9,094 nucleotides of DNA, taken from positions 1 to 9,094 of the forward strand of contig CAJUMV010000076.1 in NCBI GenBank assembly GCA_910587715.1. The letters are read 5' to 3'. Below the pieces are notes generated by a model, which was not told the DNA's origin, did no database searches, and worked only from the letters and a program-made list of their open reading frames with translations. The stretch's first letter is position 1. Every line of letters begins with the position of its first letter. The DNA comes from an uncultured Lachnospiraceae bacterium. GTDB taxonomy: Bacteria > Bacillota > Clostridia > Lachnospirales > Lachnospiraceae. Below, piece after piece: positions 1-5,979 of this stretch. Position numbers and translations under genes: made by a program.

Positions 1-166
1 TATAGCCAGACCTGTAGAAAAGGTAAAGAATGGCTATGTCTATATAATACGAGGATATTCTTATTTGGATATGACGATGGATGAACTGGACGCCGAATTG
101 GAAACTTTTAGACTGCTGAAGAAAAATGAGACTGTGACAAGCGGTATCTTCACAGATGGGCTTTAA
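1..166 (+). CDS. 3' end of an unrecognised protein-coding gene (partial)
   Basis: A reading frame (codons starting at base 2) is open from the window edge to a TAA at 164-166, giving the last 54 residues of a protein. The tail contains NGYVYIIRGYSYLDMTMDEL, then an acidic/leucine-rich stretch (LDAELETFRLLKK) and ends TSGIFTDGL. I do not recognise the family. The peptide looks soluble, with no membrane segment, and could be a small C-terminal alpha/beta element. A perfect hairpin begins 22 bases after the stop, as expected at the end of a transcription unit. The gene converges with the polyamine operon. The start and most of the protein lie outside the window, so no function is assigned. Confidence 0.6.
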   Translation, partial: IARPVEKVKNGYVYIIRGYSYLDMTMDELDAELETFRLLKKNETVTSGIFTDGL

Positions 167-188
167 GATAATGGAAACGAGAAAGATC

Positions 189-216
189 GAGGTGAAGGCT
201 AATACGCCTTCACCTC
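189..216. terminator. Hairpin terminator shared by the convergent upstream gene and the pot operon
   Basis: GAGGTGAAGGC (189-199) and GCCTTCACCTC (206-216) form a perfect 11-bp stem with a 6-base loop. On the plus strand the stem is followed by TTTCC and AT-rich sequence; on the minus strand by GATCTTTCTCG. Both U-tracts are short, so its strength is uncertain, but the position between two convergent genes fits a bidirectional terminator. The stem overlaps the last codons and the stop codon of potD. Confidence 0.7.
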
Positions 217-1284
217 TTTCCATAATTCATTATAGAGATAATCCCCATCCTCACCGAGATATATATAGGTTTCCAGATTGTCATACTGTGACAGATCAGG
301 AAAGGCAATTTCGGAATTTTTGATGGTTTCGTCCTCGATCAGTTCCCTTGCCGCCACGTTCGGCGTGGAGTAGGTGATATAGTCAAAGTTCATCAGCGCG
401 ATATCTTCGCGGCACATAAAATCGATAAATTTCTCCGCGTTTTCCTTGTTGGGCGCGTTTTTTAAAATCACCCATGAATCAATCCAGACATTTGTTCCCT
501 CCTCGGGAATGACATAGACCAAATCGGGATTTTCCTTCTGGGTATAAATCGCTTCGCCGGAATAAATCACACCGATGGCTGCCTCGCCGCCAATCATTTT
601 ATCCCTCACCTGATCGACCACATATGCCTGCACAAGCGGTTTCTGTTTAATCAGCAGATTTTTGGCGTCCTCCAGTTCCCCGGCATCCAATGTGTTCATG
701 GAATCCCCGTTCAGCTTTTCCGCCACCATAAAGGCGTCCCGCACGGAATCCTGCATCAGAATATTGTCCGCGTATTTTTCATCCCAGAGCTGTTCCCAGC
801 GGGTGATTGGCTCTTCCACCATGGTCTGGTTGTAGAGAATGCCGACGGTTCCCCAGCAGTAGGGGATGGCGTATTTGTTTTCGGGGTCAAAACCCGCTGC
901 CTGCTCATAGTATTGGGCGCCGATATTTTTTTTCGCGTTGGGTATGTTGTCATAATTAATTTCCGACAGCATCCCATTTTCAATCATGCGGCTGATCATA
1001 TAATCGGAAGGGCAGGCGATATCGTAGGCGACTGCTCCGGATTCCACTTTTGGGTACATGCTCTCGTTCGTCTCAAACTCATCGTAAATTACCTTGATGC
1101 CGGTCTCTTCCTCAAACATGCGAAGCGTCTCCGGATCAATATATTCCCCCCAGTTATAGACAATGACCTGCCCGTTTACCCCTCTGTCGGACCCGCAGCC
1201 ACATAATGTGGCTGGCAAAAGCAGGGTCAGAGCCAGTGAAGCAACAATTCGTCTGACAGGATAATTTTGGTGCTTTTTCATCAT
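199..1284 (-). CDS. potD: Spermidine/putrescine ABC transporter substrate-binding lipoprotein PotD
   Basis: This is the extracellular receptor of a polyamine importer; it binds spermidine or putrescine and delivers it to PotBC. The 361-residue product starts with basic residues and a hydrophobic segment (about 13-27) ending in the lipobox L-C-G-C, so Cys30 should be lipidated and anchored in the membrane. The mature part follows PotD closely: YNWGEYI (43-49), ETGIKVIYDEFETNESMY (60-77), the second-lobe DSVRDAF (179-185), VWIDSWVI (266-273) and YSTPN (305-309). Compared with E. coli PotD from memory, the binding tryptophan/tyrosine of NWxEY and the W-x-D of VWID are present. Two adjacent ATGs occur; the first (1282-1284) has AAAGGAA at a good distance. 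It is the last gene of the operon, 30 bases after potC, and its end overlaps a hairpin terminator. Confidence 0.95.
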   Translation of the reverse strand: MMKKHQNYPVRRIVASLALTLLLPATLCGCGSDRGVNGQVIVYNWGEYIDPETLRMFEEETGIKVIYDEFETNESMYPKVESGAVAYDIACPSDYMISRMIENGMLSEINYDNIPNAKKNIGAQYYEQAAGFDPENKYAIPYCWGTVGILYNQTMVEEPITRWEQLWDEKYADNILMQDSVRDAFMVAEKLNGDSMNTLDAGELEDAKNLLIKQKPLVQAYVVDQVRDKMIGGEAAIGVIYSGEAIYTQKENPDLVYVIPEEGTNVWIDSWVILKNAPNKENAEKFIDFMCREDIALMNFDYITYSTPNVAARELIEDETIKNSEIAFPDLSQYDNLETYIYLGEDGDYLYNELWKEVKAY

Positions 1285-1314
1285 GTTTCTTTTCCTTTCG
1301 CCGTACGCAAGTCA

Positions 1315-2091
1315 CTAGCTGCTCTTTTTCTTGTCTGTCGGTGACAGATTGATTAAAACAAGCAATGTCAGAACTGCCACAAAGATGAGAGACGAAAGCG
1401 CGTACATTTCCGGCTTAATTCCTTTTTTAATTTCGGTATATATTTTTGTGGAAAGCGTGTCCACGCCGACGCCTTTGGTAAAATGCGTGATAATGAAATC
1501 ATCCAAAGACATCGTAAACGCCATCAGGAATCCGGAGAGGATACCCGGCAGCAAGTCGGGGAACACCACTTTAAAAAAAGCATGTAAGGGAGAGGAGCCG
1601 AGGTCAAGCGCTGCCTCATAGGTACTGACATTTAACTGCTTCATGCGCGGCATTACGCTTAAAATCACATAGGGAATGTTAAAGGTAATATGGGACAGCA
1701 AAATGGTTCCCATTCCGAATTTAATTCCCAGACTGATGTAGAGCAGCATCAGGGAGATGCCGGTCACAATATCCGCATTCAGCATGGGGATATTCGTGAC
1801 ACCCATAAGGATGGACTTCGCCCTGCGCTTCATGCCAGTCATAGCGATACAGGCAACCGTCCCGATTATCGTGGCAATCAGGGAGGAGGCAACTGCAATG
1901 AGCAGTGTATTAAACAGCGCCTGCAGAATTTCCTCATTCTGAAAAAGTTCGACATACCATTGAAAGGTAAAGCCGCCCCATTTGGCACGGGTTTTGCTCT
2001 TATTAAAAGAGAGCACGATAAGAATGCCGATGGGGGCATACAGGAATAAGATAATCAGAGCTATGTAAATTCTCTTCGCAATGGTTTTCAT
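1315..2091 (-). CDS. potC: Spermidine/putrescine ABC transporter permease PotC
   Basis: This is one of the two membrane subunits forming the polyamine channel. The 258-residue protein is close to the usual PotC length and shows about six hydrophobic segments, starting with one at residues 9-28. The cytoplasmic EAA loop that contacts the ATPase is clear at 158-184 (YEAALDLGSSPL, then VVFPDLLPGI). The PotC-type LDDFIITHFT follows at 196-205. The C terminus is basic (DKKKSS). The ATG at 2089-2091 overlaps the TGA of potB as ATGA, and the ribosome site GGGGAGGG sits 9 bases upstream within potB, so the two permeases are probably translationally coupled. It acts as a heterodimer with PotB in the cytoplasmic membrane. 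Confidence 0.95.
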   Translation of the reverse strand: MKTIAKRIYIALIILFLYAPIGILIVLSFNKSKTRAKWGGFTFQWYVELFQNEEILQALFNTLLIAVASSLIATIIGTVACIAMTGMKRRAKSILMGVTNIPMLNADIVTGISLMLLYISLGIKFGMGTILLSHITFNIPYVILSVMPRMKQLNVSTYEAALDLGSSPLHAFFKVVFPDLLPGILSGFLMAFTMSLDDFIITHFTKGVGVDTLSTKIYTEIKKGIKPEMYALSSLIFVAVLTLLVLINLSPTDKKKSS

Positions 2092-2906
2092 AGCATAGAG
2101 CCCTCCCCATCTTTGTCAAAAATAGCGGATAACACCATGTTGATCAGAATAAATATCATCAGTACCATGGACAGACCACTGCCTAAGTGCCAGTTGGAGG
2201 TGCGCGTAAATTCCTGTTCGATGACGTCTCCGATCAGCAGAAGCTTTCCGCCGCCCAGCAGCGCGCTAATGACAAAGGTGGTAAGCGCCGGAATAAATAC
2301 CATGGTAACGCCGCTGATAATGCCCGGAACGGAAAGGGGCAGGATAATGCGGAAAAAGGTATAGAAGTTATTGGCGCCTAAATCGTGGGCAGCGTTTATC
2401 ACATTACTATCAATTTTCGCCAGCGCGTTATATAGGGGCAGCACCATAAAGGGCAGGAAATTGTATACCATGCCAAGAATGATTGCCGCCGGCGTGTTGA
2501 TGATCTTTAAAGCAGGCAGATGCAAAAAGGAGAGAAGCTGGTTAATGACACCGGTTTTTTCAAGCAATGTCTGCCACGCCAGCGTGCGCAGCAAAAAATT
2601 CATCCACATGGGCAGGATAAATACCAGGATGATAAAGTTATGCCGCTTTACCTGCACTCTTGCCAGAATCATGGAAAGCGGATAGGCGAGCAAAAAGCAG
2701 ACCAGCGTACTCACCAGGGAGAGCAGGAGCGATACACGAAGCGCTTTTGCATGTCCGGCCGAAGCGATTGCGGTAATGTTTTCCAGAGTGAAAGCGCCTG
2801 TACTGTCAGTCAATCCGTAGTAGAGAATCATGCCAAGCGGCACGATGATAAACACTACGGACCAGAGAATATAAGGGGCTGAAAGCCATTTGTTTTTAGA
2901 TGTCAA
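2088..2906 (-). CDS. potB: Spermidine/putrescine ABC transporter permease PotB
   Basis: This is the second channel subunit of the polyamine importer, 272 residues (the family is usually near 275). The first membrane segment spans about residues 11-30, and others follow. The EAA loop is at 171-195 (NAAHDLGANNFYTFFRIILP, then LSVPG). The reading frame starts with TTG (2904-2906), not ATG. The choice is supported by GAGGAGG 9 bases upstream and because any later ATG would remove the first membrane segment. The start lies inside the last codons of potA, giving an 11-base overlap. At the other end the stop overlaps the potC ATG. This arrangement points to coupled translation of potA, potB and potC. 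Confidence 0.94.
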   Translation of the reverse strand: MTSKNKWLSAPYILWSVVFIIVPLGMILYYGLTDSTGAFTLENITAIASAGHAKALRVSLLLSLVSTLVCFLLAYPLSMILARVQVKRHNFIILVFILPMWMNFLLRTLAWQTLLEKTGVINQLLSFLHLPALKIINTPAAIILGMVYNFLPFMVLPLYNALAKIDSNVINAAHDLGANNFYTFFRIILPLSVPGIISGVTMVFIPALTTFVISALLGGGKLLLIGDVIEQEFTRTSNWHLGSGLSMVLMIFILINMVLSAIFDKDGEGSML

Positions 2907-3969
2907 TGATTACCGCCTCCTCGTCTTCCGATTCCGGTTTGTTCATAATCTGGATATTGAAAGGATCTACATGAATCCCCACTTCTTTTCCGACCGGGAA
3001 CAGGGTGGTAGAGTGTACCAGCCACTCAAAACCGTTTGCCTGTACTTCCATTTCATAGTGGACGCCTTTAAAGATCAGGTGGCTTACCACACCCTGAATC
3101 ATTCCTTCCGAAGGCTCCACCAGAATCACATCTTCCGGGCGGATGACCACGTCCACGGGACGGTTAGTTCCGAAGCCCGTGTCCACACAGGCAAAGCGTG
3201 TGCCGAGGATGTTTACCAGCTTATCTTCAACCATGGTGGCGGGGATGATATTGCTGTCCCCGATGAAGTCCGCTACAAACGCGTTTTCCGGCTCGTTGTA
3301 GATGGACTCCGGGCTTCCGATCTGCTGGATATAACCCTGATTCATGACCACGATGGTGTCGGACATGGTAAGCGCTTCTTCCTGGTCGTGGGTGACGTAA
3401 ACGAAAGTGATGCCAAGCTCGTTTTTCATGCGAATCAGCTCGTACTGCATTTCCTGACGCAACTTTAAGTCAAGGGCGCCTAACGGCTCGTCGAGAAGGA
3501 GCACCTTCGGCTCGTTGACAATGGCGCGGGCAATGGCAATTCGCTGCTGCTGACCGCCGCTTAAGGAGTCGGGCATACGGTTTTCGTAGCCGTCCAGATT
3601 GACCAGCTTCAGCGCGTAACGGATTTTATCGTTTATGTAGCTTTGTGGCTTTTTCTTTATTTTCAGACCAAAAGCAATGTTTTCCGCGATGGTCATATGG
3701 GTAAAGAGCGCGTATTTCTGGAAAACGGTATTTAACTGTCTTTTGTTCGGGGGAATCTGCGTGATATCCCGCCCGTCGAAAACCACCCGCCCTTTGTCGG
3801 GATTTGTAAACCCGCCCAGAATGCGAAGCGTTGTGGTCTTGCCGCAGCCGCTCGGACCAAGCAGTGTGACAAACTCGTTTTCATGGATGCTCAAATTCAG
3901 CTCATCTAAAACCATCTGCCCGTCAAAGGATTTTGAGATATCAATCAGTTGAATCAATTCTTTGTTCAT
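2896..3969 (-). CDS. potA: Spermidine/putrescine ABC transporter ATP-binding protein PotA
   Basis: This is the cytoplasmic ATPase that powers polyamine import by PotBC-PotD. All ABC motifs are present in the 357 residues: Walker A GPSGCGKT (38-45), Q-loop VFQKYALF (82-89), signature LSGGQ (136-140), Walker B VLLLDE (156-161), D-loop ALD (165-167) and the switch histidine in VTHDQEEALTMSD (His194). The C-terminal part (about 240-345) with VVIRPEDV is the TOBE-type regulatory domain typical of PotA/MalK-class ATPases. The tail is unusually acidic (ESEDEEA). The ATG at 3967-3969 has GGAGG 10 bases upstream. It follows the XRE-cupin regulator after 70 bases and overlaps potB. The pot context, more than the protein alone, fixes polyamines as the substrate. 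Confidence 0.95.
   Translation of the reverse strand: MNKELIQLIDISKSFDGQMVLDELNLSIHENEFVTLLGPSGCGKTTTLRILGGFTNPDKGRVVFDGRDITQIPPNKRQLNTVFQKYALFTHMTIAENIAFGLKIKKKPQSYINDKIRYALKLVNLDGYENRMPDSLSGGQQQRIAIARAIVNEPKVLLLDEPLGALDLKLRQEMQYELIRMKNELGITFVYVTHDQEEALTMSDTIVVMNQGYIQQIGSPESIYNEPENAFVADFIGDSNIIPATMVEDKLVNILGTRFACVDTGFGTNRPVDVVIRPEDVILVEPSEGMIQGVVSHLIFKGVHYEMEVQANGFEWLVHSTTLFPVGKEVGIHVDPFNIQIMNKPESEDEEAVIIDI
2916..2922 (-). promoter_or_regulatory. Ribosome binding site deciding the TTG start of potB
   Basis: On the minus strand GAGGAGG is followed by 9 bases and then TTG at 2906-2904. No ATG or GTG lies near it in the potB frame, so this site is the main argument for a TTG start. It lies inside the potA coding sequence. 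Confidence 0.7.
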
Positions 3970-4016
3970 GAGAGTAGTTCCTCCGATATCGTGTGTGATT
4001 TCATTCGCAGTGCACG

Positions 4017-4033
4017 CTCGAAAAAGCTTCGAG
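4017..4033 (-). other. Small hairpin in the regulator-potA gap
   Basis: CTCGAA (4017-4022) and TTCGAG (4028-4033) form a 6-bp stem with a 5-base loop between the regulator stop and the potA start. No T-run follows it on the minus strand, so it is not a convincing terminator. It could slow transcription or protect mRNA ends within the operon, or it may be chance. Confidence 0.25.
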
Positions 4034-4039
4034 TATTAA

Positions 4040-4600
4040 CTAAAAATTAGGCGGTGTGCTAATCCATAAAAAGACAGCGCCGTTCTTGCCGTTCGCCTTA
4101 ATGTAGTGTTCCGAGTCCGGCGTAAAATAAAACGCGTCCCCTTTGGATGCTTTTATGCTGCGGTTCCCGACGATAACGGTAATGGAGCCGGAGAGCACGT
4201 AGCCGAACTCCTCGCCCTCGTGGGGCAGGTCGGGATAGGTGGAGCCGTCCTTTTCGAGCGTGACGCGAATCGGCTCCATCTTATTTTTCTGGGCGTTTGG
4301 AATGATCCACTCGATTTTGTTATGCAGCTCCGTATCTATTTTTTCAAAATAATCTCTTTTGCCAAAAACAATCTGTTCATCCCCGGCATCGTTAAAAAAG
4401 TCTTTCAGGCTGGTACCGAGACACTGTAAAATATCCATCAGCGTGGCGATGGAAGGCGAGGTCAGGTCGTTTTCCAACTGGCTGATAAATCCTTTTGAAA
4501 GCTCGCATCGGTCCGCAAGCTCTTCCTGTGTCAATCCTTTTTTGTTTCGCAGTTCCTTAATTTTATTGCCCAGCTCCATCCGGGCGGATGTATTATCCAT
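4040..4600 (-). CDS. XRE-family regulator with C-terminal cupin domain, probable polyamine-responsive repressor
   Basis: The 186-residue protein joins an N-terminal lambda-repressor-type helix-turn-helix (about 11-66; TQEELADRCELSKGFISQLE at 24-43 covers the helices) to a C-terminal cupin barrel (about 110-182). The barrel includes HEGEEFGYVLSG (127-138), a GDAFYFTPDSEHY segment and His165. This is the architecture of PuuR-like regulators, in which the cupin senses a small metabolite. Placed first in the pot operon, it most likely controls polyamine uptake according to internal polyamine level, and represses itself. The ATG at 4598-4600 has AAGGGG about 6 bases upstream. A consensus promoter and AT-rich repeats lie directly in front. 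The ligand and the sign of regulation are inferred from context; PuuR is a recalled precedent. Confidence 0.88.
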   Translation of the reverse strand: MDNTSARMELGNKIKELRNKKGLTQEELADRCELSKGFISQLENDLTSPSIATLMDILQCLGTSLKDFFNDAGDEQIVFGKRDYFEKIDTELHNKIEWIIPNAQKNKMEPIRVTLEKDGSTYPDLPHEGEEFGYVLSGSITVIVGNRSIKASKGDAFYFTPDSEHYIKANGKNGAVFLWISTPPNF

Positions 4601-4631
4601 AATGTCCCCTTTTCTTTGTGTGCCGCAATTC

Positions 4632-4666
4632 AGTAAAAATAAACTAAAAGTTTACTAAAACTAAAC
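4632..4666. promoter_or_regulatory. Candidate operator for the XRE-cupin regulator
   Basis: Between the regulator's promoter and its ribosome site lies an AT-rich cluster: AAACTAAA at 4641-4648 and again at 4658-4665, with ACTAAAA/C heptamers at 4643, 4654 and 4660. AAACT and AGTTT form an inverted repeat (4641-4653), and AGTAAA (4632-4637) mirrors TTTACT (4651-4656). The cluster begins about 8 bases after the predicted transcription start, where a bound repressor would block elongation. Binding by the neighbouring regulator is inference. Confidence 0.45.
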
Positions 4667-4680
4667 ATGCATTGAAATCC

Positions 4681-4708
4681 ATTATACTAGATTGCCGACG
4701 TATGTCAA
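4681..4708 (-). promoter_or_regulatory. Sigma-A promoter of the regulator-potABCD operon
   Basis: On the minus strand TTGACA (4708-4703) and TATAAT (4686-4681) match the consensus at all twelve positions, separated by 16 bases. Transcription should start near 4674, giving a leader of roughly 74 bases that contains the repeat cluster. A promoter this strong implies that expression is set mainly by repression. Confidence 0.82.
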
Positions 4709-4769
4709 TGGGAAAAATAAAAAATACGGTATGTTTTTGACAAAATGAGAAGAATCCGCGTAAAAAGGA

Positions 4770-4798
4770 TTAACAAGTTTCGGAATTTATGGTAAAAT
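4770..4798 (+). promoter_or_regulatory. Divergent sigma-A promoter of the lactonase-family gene
   Basis: TTAACA (4770-4775), a 17-base spacer and TAAAAT (4793-4798) form a good promoter. TGG directly before the -10 gives an extended -10 element. The start would be near 4805, about 50 bases before the ATG. A second possible set, TTGACA (4737-4742) with TAAAAA (4761-4766) at 18 bases, is weaker at its -10. Confidence 0.6.
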
Positions 4799-4856
4799 TC
4801 TGCTAAAGGCAAGGCGTTTGGCAAAGAGAAGACGTGCCTGAATAGGGAGGTACAGA

Positions 4857-5918
4857 ATGAGTCAGGATAAATATGTGGCGTATGTGTCTACTTATACGAC
4901 GGCGAAGGAAGATAATTACGGTATCAAAATTTATGATGTGGATATGAAAAACGGCAGGATGACGGAGAAGAATCAGGTGGAGATTACCAATTCTTCTTAC
5001 ATCACCATTTCCCACAACGAAAAGTATCTCTATTCCATTACGGACTTCGGGGTGGAAGCCTATCAGATTTTACCCGGCGGAGATTTGGAAGTCATCAATC
5101 AGGGTACGATCAACGGCATGAGAGGGTGTTATCTGTCCACGGATTATGAGGACAAACTGCTTTTTGTGGGCGGTTACCACGACGGGAAGATCACGGTGCT
5201 TCGCTTGAGAGAGGACGGCGGCATCGGGGAGATTACGGATGAAGTGTATCATAAGGGGCTTGGCAGTATTGCGGAGCGGAATTTCCGTCCCCATGTAAAC
5301 TGCGTGAAGATGACGAGGGATAATCATTATCTGTGCGCTGCCGATTTGGGATTGGACCATGTGAACGTATACCGGGTAGACCACGAAAGAGGGACGTTGA
5401 AGCCCATCGATATGATTCGCAGCGAGCAGGAGTCCGCACCCCGCCATTTGAAGTTTTCCAAGGACGGTCGTGTTCTCTACATTGTCCATGAGTTGAAAAA
5501 TTATATTGATGTCTACACATATGAGGAGAAAAACGGCATTCCGGAGTTTGAGAAGATTCAGACGATTTCTACGCTGAACGATTATCATGCGGGCGGCTCC
5601 GCGGCGAGTGCGCTCAACATTTCCGAAGACTTTAAATATGTAGTCAGCTCCAATGCCGGGGACAACAGCGCGACCATCTATAAGGTTGACCAGAAGACGG
5701 GGATGCTGTCCAAGATTTTATGCCTGCCGATCAGCGGGGATTATCCGAAGGATGCGAATCTGTTTCCGGATAACAGGCATCTCGTTTCCCTGAATCACGA
5801 ATCGGACACCATGACTTTCTTTACCGTGGATTTGAAGAACGGGCTTCTTGTGATGAATGGTAAGGAGATTAAGGTGGAGCAGCCAAACTGCATTATTTTC
5901 CATAAACTCAAAGCATAA
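4857..5918 (+). CDS. Beta-propeller lactonase-family protein (6-phosphogluconolactonase-like, YbhE/Pgl type)
   Basis: The 353-residue product belongs to the seven-bladed beta-propeller lactonase family that includes YbhE-type 6-phosphogluconolactonase. Typical landmarks in order are RPHVNCV (144-150), AADLGLDHVNVYRVD (161-175), APRHLKFSKDGRVLYIVHEL (194-213), YPKDANLFPDNRHL (296-309) and the closing EQPNCIIF (341-348). There is no signal peptide, so it should act in the cytoplasm. Its role may be to open a sugar lactone such as 6-phosphogluconolactone, but many members have no proven substrate. The start is secure: GGGAGG lies 6 bases before the ATG. It is transcribed away from the polyamine operon from its own promoter and is followed by a strong terminator hairpin, so it is probably monocistronic. 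No pentose-phosphate gene is adjacent to confirm the reaction. Confidence 0.85.
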   Translation: MSQDKYVAYVSTYTTAKEDNYGIKIYDVDMKNGRMTEKNQVEITNSSYITISHNEKYLYSITDFGVEAYQILPGGDLEVINQGTINGMRGCYLSTDYEDKLLFVGGYHDGKITVLRLREDGGIGEITDEVYHKGLGSIAERNFRPHVNCVKMTRDNHYLCAADLGLDHVNVYRVDHERGTLKPIDMIRSEQESAPRHLKFSKDGRVLYIVHELKNYIDVYTYEEKNGIPEFEKIQTISTLNDYHAGGSAASALNISEDFKYVVSSNAGDNSATIYKVDQKTGMLSKILCLPISGDYPKDANLFPDNRHLVSLNHESDTMTFFTVDLKNGLLVMNGKEIKVEQPNCIIFHKLKA

Positions 5919-5933
5919 AACGGTATAGACAGG

Positions 5934-5979
5934 AATCCTTCTGCATATACATTTACAAGTATAAGCAGGAGGATTTTTT
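5934..5979 (+). terminator. Terminator of the lactonase gene that contains the spoIVA ribosome binding site
   Basis: The left arm (5934-5950, AATCCTTCTGCATATAC) pairs with the right arm (5959-5975, GTATAAGCAGGAGGATT) over 17 positions with one G-T wobble and one A-A mismatch. The loop has 8 bases. A run of six T (5974-5979) ends directly before the spoIVA ATG. The right arm carries AGGAGG (5967-5972), 7 bases from that ATG, so in a transcript arriving from the lactonase gene the ribosome site would be paired as well as transcription stopped. Confidence 0.8.
5946..5953 (+). promoter_or_regulatory. Possible sigma-E-type -10 element for spoIVA
   Basis: TATACATT matches seven of eight positions of the sporulation sigma-E -10 consensus CATACAHT, recalled from Bacillus subtilis. 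Transcription would start near 5960, about 20 bases before the ATG, leaving AGGAGG in the leader. No convincing sigma-E -35 is seen at 14-15 bases, so the call is tentative. spoIVA is a sigma-E gene in B. subtilis, which makes a promoter about here likely. Confidence 0.3.

Noticed and set aside
2890..3468. Plus-strand open frame of 192 codons opposite potA.
   Set aside because: It is antisense to a well-conserved ATPase gene and its translation shows no domain.
4737..4766. TTGACA (4737-4742) with TAAAAA as the main lactonase promoter.
   Set aside because: The -10 lacks the conserved final T and the spacer is 18 bases; the set at 4770-4798 with an extended -10 is better, though tandem use is possible.
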